Source: Mangrovimonas xylaniphaga (GTDB taxonomy: Bacteria > Bacteroidota > Bacteroidia > Flavobacteriales > Flavobacteriaceae). From it: a DNA stretch of 54,157 nucleotides. Of this stretch, positions 1 through 9,900 are shown piece after piece. Both the position numbers and the translations under genes were made by a program. The number at the start of each line of letters is the position of its first letter. The first letter of the stretch is position 1. The notes under the pieces are model-generated. The model saw only the letters and a program-made list of their open reading frames with translations, ran no database searches and was not told the DNA's origin. The stretch covers positions 1 through 54,157 of the forward strand of contig NZ_LBIP01000027.1 of NCBI RefSeq assembly GCF_001280435.1, read 5' to 3'.

Positions 1-665
1 ACGGTATATGTAATTGTGGTTGTCCCTATCGGGAATGTATATGTTCCGACCTGTCCAGAACCGGTATCGTTTACAGCACCGGTCATTACCCATGCAATTG
101 AGCTTACGGAACAATTATCGTTGAAAGTGGCATCGGTGATGGCCACGTCCACGGTACAGTCTCCAGAGGTATCTGCACTGGTTGTTGTATTGACCTCGGC
201 AGCAGCGGCTACGGAAGGGCTTTCGTTATCGGTAATAGTAACAGTAAAACTACAGCTATCTATTGGATTTGAATTTACATCAAAGGTATTATAGGTTACA
301 GTGGTAATTCCCAAATTAAAATTTTGACCGCTGGCATCATTTTTGTCTGTAGTTGGGCTTGAGGCAATAGTGGCTCCAGTTAGTTCCCAAGTAACGATAT
401 CTTCGGTGCCATCTGCAAGAAATCCAATTCCATTTACAATTGAAGAACAACTATTAGCATCTGTACCTTGATTGACATCAGCAGGACATGAACCGGTCAG
501 TGCCATATTGACTTGGATAATTTCAGTCGCCTGAATTTCTGTATCCATCACGATGGAAACAGTATTTAAACTGATGTACTGGTCTAATTGATTTGTTTTA
601 GCGTAAGAGAAATTGACAAAAATAAGGATGGCCAATTGAACATAGTAGGTGTAGACTTGTTTCAT
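1..665 (-). CDS. HYR-repeat surface protein, N-terminal part (cut by window edge)
   Basis: The frame is open from ATG at 665 to the left edge, giving about 221 residues of a longer secreted protein. It starts with a signal peptide (MKQVYTYYVQLAILIFVNFS), followed by a segment with TNQLDQYISLN and then Cys-containing HYR-like modules (VTITDNESPSV, FPIGTTTITYT). The N-terminus is clearly related to that of the giant adhesin downstream (TNLLDQYISLN, VSIV/VSII), so the two are tandem paralogues. HYR modules are Ig-fold repeats common in Bacteroidota adhesins exported by T9SS. The C-terminus, which would carry the sorting signal, lies outside the window. Exported and probably surface-bound is inference; the ligand is unknown. 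Confidence 0.85.
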   Translation of the reverse strand, partial: MKQVYTYYVQLAILIFVNFSYAKTNQLDQYISLNTVSIVMDTEIQATEIIQVNMALTGSCPADVNQGTDANSCSSIVNGIGFLADGTEDIVTWELTGATIASSPTTDKNDASGQNFNLGITTVTYNTFDVNSNPIDSCSFTVTITDNESPSVAAAAEVNTTTSADTSGDCTVDVAITDATFNDNCSVSSIAWVMTGAVNDTGSGQVGTYTFPIGTTTITYT

Positions 666-753
666 ATTCACTAAATTGTTTCGGACGGACCCGCACAGGT
701 TTAAATGTTGGTTTTACGGGTTTTACGTTGTTAAACATTCAATGAGGGAGGTA

Positions 754-761
754 CAAACATA
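754..761 (-). promoter_or_regulatory. Candidate -7 box TATGTTTG of the partial HYR gene
   Basis: Read on the minus strand this is a perfect TAnnTTTG, the Bacteroidota -7 consensus, about 90 bases upstream of the ATG at 665. No TTTG sits 19 bases further upstream, so the -33 element is weak or absent. The rest of the 666-912 gap holds no gene I can support. Confidence 0.35.
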
Positions 762-912
762 CTATGCCTACATTTTATGGGTGAAAAATATTCGATAAAG
801 TGCAATTATATCTCTATAAGTGTTAAGATGTTCATAATGATGGGAATAGGAGTTTAGGTGAATTGCGAAAATCACCGATGAAGTGTAAATGAGATATTAA
901 TTTGTAAGATTT

Positions 913-3900
913 TTAATAATTGATAATCAGTTTTTTGTTGTAAGAGCCTTGTTCTGTGACTAGTTTAACGAGGTAGCTACCTTCTGAAATTTTACTTATA
1001 GGAATTCGTAGCTCATTGCTCATTTTGGGAGTATTGGTCATATTCCATGTTTTAACCGTTTGGCCAATGGTATTTATTAAATAAACTTGTTTGACTTTTA
1101 TGTTTTCAGAAGTTTTGATATAAATGTCATGAGTGCTATTTAAATAATTAATCATAATTTTCTCTTTGTTAAGTTCTTCCAAAGACAGGGCATTACTGTC
1201 TTGGAAGGTAATATAAAACCTATCTATATATTCTCCTTCGTTTAGAATGGTTTGAAAACTAATATTATTGATTTGAGAATATGTGCCTAAAAGTGAGTCG
1301 TAGATATATACATCAATATCTTCTTGGAAGTTTTTCAATTCCATGAGAGAGATTTCAATTGTTCCTGCAGTTGCAATTTTAACAATAAAAGGGTATTGTT
1401 TGGAGGAATCAAATTCACCTACACCTTGAATAACAAAAGGCTCCTCATTGATTGACCAAGAAATGTCTGATGGATATGAATCTCGGTTTCGGGCATCGTA
1501 TCCGTAATCGTACCCATCGGTAACAATTGCGTCCGTAACAAACCCTAGTAATAAGGTTCTTAAACTTCCTTCTGGTGTTTTGGCCCCAAGCAATATTTTT
1601 TTTGGGAGTGAAGATGAATTTTGACTTTGTTGTTCTTGATTATTGGCCTGCCTTAAGAAAATAGATTCGTTAGGGTTAGCTTCTCTTTTAAAAAATCTCT
1701 GGTCATTTTCAAATTTAACGTTTCCCCCCATGCCTTCTTCAACTGCAGTTGATACAAATCCCTGTCCAACAGGAATAAATAGTCCTGGTTTTAAGTCAGA
1801 ACTACCCAACCCACTAATCCAAAAACCATCAGTAGTGACATATTGAGAAGATATGGGAGGCACACCTTCATCCAATAAATTGTATAGAGCAAACCCACCT
1901 TCGTATTCTTCAAGGTTATGAGAGTCATTTGTGTTATAGTGAATCCAGAATTGTAATGTTCCGTCGATAGCATTTGAGCTGCCGGGGTTTGCATTCGGTC
2001 CAGGGATATTGTCTTTTATAAATTCCTCAACATCCATAGCCGAAGGGTAGGGGTTTCCCAAAAAGATTTCATCATTTGCAGCCAAAGGGTTTTCAATTAG
2101 TCCATTATGGGGAATTCCCTTAAAGACATAGTTCTGGTATCCATTGCTTGTTCCGCTTCCCTTCATTGTGTATCCTATGCCAGTTTCTATATTTCCAGTA
2201 TTACCCACCCGAGACCATACGGAATAAGTGTTTGCAGCTCCATTGAACTTATAGATCCAACGACTACTCATGGTTATGGGAGAGGTTGGAGAGGCATCAC
2301 GCTCACTAGTCCATGTAATGGTCTTGGGGTTTGCAGAATCAGTCCCGTCTAAGAGTACTTCTCCTACAGAATAATCGGAATTTAATCCAGAATTTATAGG
2401 ACTTACAGGGGAACTCCAATAATTATAGTTATATAGGTTGTAAGTTCCTTGTTGATCCCTTTCTATGAATCCACTACTATTGGGATCTAAAATACTTTCA
2501 CTTAATTGAGAAGGAGTATAACGCTTTTGTACAAGCTGAGATTCCCCAATTAAATCTATGACACCATCAAGTTTCAAATAATGTGAAATAATAAGACCAT
2601 TTCCTGGATTATTTTCGTCTTGTGGTACATTACTGTCGGTTATGGTTAATTCATTACTATTCACCAATAATCCAAGTAACTGTAATTCTACATCATCAGG
2701 GTTGTAAACTATATCATGGGAAGTAATAACTATGTTCCAATCTATGGGATCACCATTAATACCCGTAGAGTTTGGATAGTCCCAAACACTGTGACCCCAA
2801 AGCCAAGGAGAGCTGGCAGATGTGTCCATCCAATTACCATTGTTATCTGATGTATAAGGCAAAGGGGCATTTTCTTCTTGCCAAGTAGTGATGTTTCGCA
2901 TGCGTCCATCTTGGGTTCCCGCGTTTGGTATTATATATCCACCAACAATATCTACCGTTTGATTCATTTGGTAATAGCCAGTAAAGTTTGCCCATGTTAA
3001 TCCAGGAGCGTCAATTGGGACAACAGAACCTCTTATATTACCACCGATGTTTTCAACCTCTTGGTTCATCATAAACCTAATCTGTTCAACGGTAAGTGCG
3101 GTGTTCCAAATACGCAATTCGTCCATCCAACCTGTAAAATAATTTACAGGGTTGGGAGTTCCTCCAGAGGCAGCCTGGTCCATGGCTCCCAAAATGCATT
3201 CAAAATTATTATTGATTGGTGTGGAGCCAGTAGCTGCCCCAACCAAAATCCCATCTACGTATAAATTATATGTAGTTCCATTAAAGGTAACGGCTAAATG
3301 ATACCATCGGTCGGTTCCAATAGGATCTGAGGCTGTCAGTGAACCTCCATTGTTCCAATTAAAGGAAAGCATGTTGTTTACAAGTCTTAAATCATAACCG
3401 TGAACCATATTGGTGGCATCGCGTTTAGAAATAATGGTTTGTACTGAGCTGTTAAAGGCTTCTGATTTTAACCATAATTCAATACTAAATGGCCCACTAA
3501 AATCATAATAATTTCTAAAGGTTACATTGTCATCAACACCATCAAAATCCAAGGTACTGCAATTCGTCAATGTAACTATCATAGTATCTGAAGAAGGAGA
3601 ACAAGGAGACCCTTCGGCAGGTGTAACGGTCCATGTTAGGGTATAGGGACCTTCTTCATCCCCGGTAAATGTGGTGTTGTACGCAGAAGGGTCGGCAAAG
3701 CTATATGTGCTTGGGTCCTGGCCAGAGGTTACCGACCATTCTCCAGTTGAAACCAAATTTATTGTTTCTTCCAGATTGTCAGGATCGGGTATAGGGGTTA
3801 CACCTGTCAACTGTTCAGCTGCAAGGGTTACCGTATTTAAACCACACTCGGCCTGACTAATTGTGATATCCGGACCAGCATTGGCCGTATCGGTATCATA

Positions 3901-6900
3901 AACTATCAAGTCTACAAATTCGGAGTTGTCTGAGGTTACTTCGTATCCACATGAATCTACTAAATAGGATGTTACTGCATAAGTGTGAACACCAGGGGTT
4001 GGAGGAATGACAGTTATACTGTTTTCGTAGGATATTACAGTTCCAGGGACAGCAGACCAAATCAAAACATCTTCAATTGGAGGGGATGGAAATGTTAATC
4101 CATCTATGGCCCAAAGACCATTTGTACTTGTTCCTGTATAGGTGAATTTTATCCTTAAGTTAGGCAAACCGTTGTATTCCTCTAGATCAAATGCAACTTC
4201 ATTAACATTAAAGGGGTTGTAGTTACCCGAACTGGCAGGCCCACTAATGTTTTGTAGGACTTCAGTGTAGTTTGCTCCACCATCTAAAGATAGTTCTACT
4301 AATATTTGATCTCCTGCGTAGATATTATAGGCTTGAATGAATTCAAAAATAGCATCCTCCAACCCAAAAGTGTTAAAAATAGGGGTTTCCAAGGTTGAAG
4401 TCACAGGGCCTCCAACAATACCGAATTTAAGTTCACCTGAATCCAAATGACCAATTACAGGGAATGGGTGATCATTAGTACCTGACCAATTGGTAGGAAG
4501 TTTTATGTCATCTCCCGAAGCGGTCCACCCACCTGGGTTACCATCAACCAAAAAGCCATCAGGGTCTTGAGTGTTAAGTTGCCCTGTGTTGAAATTACCT
4601 TTTGTAATGAATTGACCATTTGCAATACTGCTTTCTGCACTTAAAGTAGAAGGGTCCCCTAAACAAAGTGTATAGGCCGATACTGTAACCGGATTCGGTT
4701 TTAAGTCGTTTGGAACCACACTTACTACCGCGGTAGTAGAGTATACTTGACCGCAGGGTCCGTTTTCAATGATTACACGGTAAATAGTAGTGTCTATAAT
4801 TTCTGAAAAGTTATAAGAACTTGAAGTGATAGGATTTCCTTCCTCCAGTATAGAATACCAGTCAAGTCCTCCATTATTTGAATACTCCCAGCCAACAATA
4901 GAACCTGTTTGGCTAGAAAGGTTTAGTGTTCCTCCTGAAGATTGACATATTAATACTGTTGAAACATCATTTACCTCTCCATTAGGGCCAATAGCTGTTC
5001 CTGTTAAAGTCCCTCCAGAAGGTTCTTCATATAATGTTAGAGAATTGGAATGAGAAACAGCTACACAACCATCAGAGGCAGGGATGGTGTTGGTAATAGA
5101 ATATATTCCCGCACTACTTGCTTGTAAGTCTATTATTCCAGTAGTAGGGTTTAGGGAAAGACCCGCAGGGCTAGACCAGAAGGTTCCTGCAACACCGCTC
5201 CCACTGAATATAGGAGTGGGATTTGTTGTTTCAGAAAGGCAATACTCGTTATCATTATAGGAGAAAGTTGCCTCAGGTAGCGGGTTTATACTGATTGTGG
5301 TTGTGGCTACGACAGCTTCACAACCATTAGCTTCAGCAATAGTATATGATATGGTATATTCTCCAACAGTACTTGTATTTGCTGTAATTTGACCTGTGGA
5401 CGAATCGATACTTAGCCCAGCTGGACTTGAAGTAAAAGCACCACCACTGCTATCTGTTTCGGATAAATTAACGGATATTGGGGAGGAGTCAGTTTCACAA
5501 TATGCAGGTTCGTTATAACTAATATTGGCGGTTGGTAATGGAGAAATTGTAACGTTGGTGATTGTGGAAACTTCGTCACACCCCCCAGAAGCTGGAGCAG
5601 TATATGTTACCACATAGGTGCCAGGATCACTTGAGGAAGGGGATATGGCACCGGTTGAAGGGTCAATAGTTAATCCGGCAGGCGCGGAATATGTTCCGCC
5701 AGTATAGGCATTGGTCCCACTTAAGGTAACTGCTTGTCCAGTTGCAATGTTATTGCAAAATGGACTGTCTGAATAGATTATGCTTGCTGTGGGGAGGGCT
5801 GTGACTGTCAATATTTTCGGAGAAGACGAAATACTTGGACAAGTCCCTCCAGGTCCTGAAATTACAACATAATAGCTTCCTGAATCTGAAGGTGTTGAAT
5901 TTGAAATGGTTAATTCGGGGGTGTCTGCACCTGATATGTTTCCACCATCACTCAGGACTATGTCAGGACTTCCCACTTGGTACCATTCATAGCTTGTAAT
6001 AGTTCCTTCAGCATCCACGCTAAAAATAGCATCGATACCTTCACAAATTTCTAGATCTGTAGATTCACTAGTAATAGTGATTTCCTGGTTCACATTTAAG
6101 CTGAAAGCATTTGAGGTTGCAGGCGTACAACTACCGTCACCACTAACAATCACGTAATAAGATCCTGCATTGCCAGTGCTTACTTGTCCAAAACTCAAAG
6201 TGCTGGATGTTGTATTGGCAGTGATACTAATATTGGAATTTGGAGTGATAGGAGTGCCTCCTGGAGCTGTGCCGCTATACCATTGGAAGGTGAGATCATC
6301 ACCGGCTCCAATTACTGTGAAACTCGCTGCTTCACTAGCACATACTCCTAAATTCTGAGGTTGCGTCGTAATAACCGGTGGTTCTTTAACAGTAATAATT
6401 CCTGATATGGAGGCTGATTCGCAACTACCCTGTGTGTTTACGGTATAGTTGAAATCTCCCGATACACTTGGTATGCCCGAAATTGTAAATGTTGAAGTTC
6501 CATCAAAATTTTGAGTTGCTCCGGAAGGAAGACCGCTTGCTGTAACATTCGTAATGTCTCCTGAAACAGTAAATTCTATAGGATCTAAAGCATCTACCAA
6601 ACATATGGTTTGATTAATATTGGTAGGGGTATTGATAGTTGCATCAGGTGTAACTGTTATGGTTGTAGTGCTAGAAAGTGTTTCTTCACATGATGGAGAC
6701 GCAACGTAGGCAATACTTAGCAAATTATAAGCTGTATCGGTTGTTAGATTCCCGGTGTCTATTGTGAAAGAAGCATTCCCAGAATCATCTGTTGTCGTAC
6801 TTAAAGTTTGATCGGCACCAGTATCGATATCATATGTTATTGTAATATCACTGTTAGGAAATGCCATGGCTGAAATTGTGATTTCCGAACTGGTATTCTC

Positions 6901-9900
6901 ACAAATTGTGGAGTCACCTGAAATACTTATGGAAGCAAAAGGCGTGTCAAGAACGGTAATATTTCCAAGGGTATTGGCTTGAACACAATTTCCAATAGTC
7001 TGTACCGTATATTCGAAATCGCCGGCATCGCTTGGGGTTCCTGAAATAGTAAAGGTTGAATTGACATCGTCATAAACTAAGCTTAATCCAGAAGGAAGTC
7101 CAGTAGCGTCAACATTTGTAATGTCTCCTGTAACATCAAATACTACTGGGTCTAAAGTGTCCCCTAAACATATAGTTTGGTCATTGTTTGAAGGCGTAGT
7201 GATGGTTGCATTAGGAGTAACGATTATGGTTGCTGAACCTGAGAGCGTTTCTTCACAATTTGGTGAATCAACATAGGCAATGCTAACCAAATTATAGGTG
7301 GTATCTGCTGTCAAGTTATCTGTATTAACAATAAAGGAGGCATCTCCAGAACCATCGGTTGTTGTGTTAAAAGTTTGGGGAGTAACTCCATTGATATTGT
7401 AGGTAACCACAATATCGCTATTTTGAAAGGCAGTGGTCGAAATAGTGATTTCGGAACTAGTATCTTCACAAATCGGGGAGTCTCCTGAAATAGCTATGGA
7501 AGCTGAAGGCGTGTTAAGGACTGTAATGGTACCTGATTCTGAAGCCAGTTCGCAGGGACCTGTGGCTTCAACCGTGTAGCTAAAGGTTCCAGCTTCATTA
7601 GCAGTTCCTGAGATTGTAAACAATGAAGGATTGCTGTCATCGAAGTCTATTCCTATTGGCAAGTTTCCACTAAGTGCTACATTGGTAATGGTGCCTCCAA
7701 TTGTAAATTCTATGTCGTCCAAAGAATCTCCCAAACATATGATTTGATTGTTATTTGAAGGAGAGCTAATGGTAGCATCAAGATCTACAGCTATGGATAG
7801 TGAATCAGGAAGGGTTTGTGGACAAGTGGGGGTTTCCGCATACGCAATGCTTAGTAAATTGTAAGTGGTATCTGCTGTCAAGGCTCCTGTGCCCAATACA
7901 AAAGAAGCATTTCCAGAGCCATCGGTGGTTAGATTGATGGTTTCATCAGTACCTCCATTAATATTATAGGTTAGAATAAGCTCTTTATTGGGGGAGGCTG
8001 TAGCTGAAAAGGTAATTTCAGAACTATTACCTTCACAAACAGGATTTGTTCCGGTAATACTTGCAGTAGCGGTTGGATCTTCCAAAATAAAGATTTGCAT
8101 TGTATCGATTACAGTTCCTCCATTAGCGCAAGTATTATTTGTAATATTACCAGTGGTATAAATTGTAATTGTAATGATGTCTCCCGGATTTGTATTGTTG
8201 GGCAGGTTGTAAGTTGGATTTAATTGTCCATTAATACTTCCATTTGGGTAACTAAAACTACCTCCGTTTACAGATGCTGACCAGTCAAAGTGATTTTTAT
8301 GATTTACAACTCCTCCAATAGCCCCTTGCAGTTCAACAGAAGTTTCATTTGAACATATATATTGATCAGTGCCAGCATTTACATAGGCAAAAGTGTCTAC
8401 GGAAATAGGTAGGCTAACTGTTGAACTGCCACATGGGTTTGTGAGGGTTGCATTAATGTTTCCTGTAGATGCTGTTGAACCCGCTGTAACAGTAATTTCC
8501 TCTGTACCTTGGCCTGAAGTGATTGTGAATCCAGTAGGAACAACCCAATTGATATTAGTGACATTCGAAGGGTCTGAAATGCTGATGCTGTATGTTTCTG
8601 TAGCAGGGGGACAAATTCCCGTAACTCCAATAATTTCTGTTGGTGTTTCAGGTGGCCCGGGAAAAACAGTAATGGTACCACTTGAACTTGCCGTACCGCA
8701 GCCGGTTGTGTTTACTGTATAGTTATAAGTTCCAGATGTAGTTGTTGAACCATTAATAGTGTAGGTATTGGTCCCAGAATTGTAAGCACCCGAAAATCCA
8801 GCTGGCAAACCACTAATAGTAGCACCAGTTGCACCGCCTCCTAAATTGAATGTGATTTGTGAGATGGCCTCGTTAAAACAAACTTCCTGATCGGCATTTC
8901 CTGAACTTAATGCAATTGTAGCATCGGGAATGATTGTAATGGTGATTGAGTCTGTATTATAACAGCCCGTGGATGAATTTTCACCTCTTACAAAGTAAGT
9001 TGTAGTGCTGCTTGGGGTGACATTTGGAGAAATTGAGTTAGCACCATTATCAGCTTCAGATTGCGTTTCGTGATAAGTAAGGGTAGTGTCCAAAGAACCG
9101 GAAGCAATTGTACTCAAATCAAAGGAAGTTCCTAAACAAATATCTTGATCTGTGCCAGCATTTACAGTTGGCAGGTCGTCAATAGAAATTTGAATACTAG
9201 CAGTACTATAACATCCAGTTCCTAGTTCACTTCTAACCCAGTAAATTGTTAAAGTGGTAGGAGATACTGTTGTAGATATTGCTGAAGTACCATTCTCAGC
9301 ATCAGTTTCATTTTCATAAAAATAAAGCATTCCACCACCATTATTGTCTACTAGGCTATTGAGGTCTATACTGGATTGCCCAGAGGCACAGACCGATCCA
9401 TCGGAGGTTGTTAGAGCAGGTAATGGGTTTACTGAAATGCCTATTATGTCGGTTACATAACAACCAGAGGCTAGTTCACTTCTAACATAATAAGTTTCTG
9501 GGCTGGTTGGGCTAACAAGGGCTCCAATTGGATTTAAGTCATCATCAGCGTCTGATTGAGAGCTATGAAAAGTAATTGTTGTACCAGTGGTAGTAACCAA
9601 TGAATTTAAATCGACAGAAGACTGCCCTTCCCCACAAACGGATGCGTCTATTGCACTAAGCGTCGGTAATGGATTTACCGTAATAGTTACGGTAGCTGTA
9701 TTTTGGCAGCCATTGGCATCTGTTCCAGTAACTGTATAGGTTTGCGTGGTTGTAGGAGAAACTTCTCCTTGTTCATTGTTTACTCCAGAGGCCGTCACAC
9801 CAGAGCTCCAAGAATAGGAGGCCGCTCCACTGGCATTGAGCGTTACGAGGTCTCCATAACAGATTGTGGTATTGCTAGGTGTAATAGTGACTGTTGGCAA

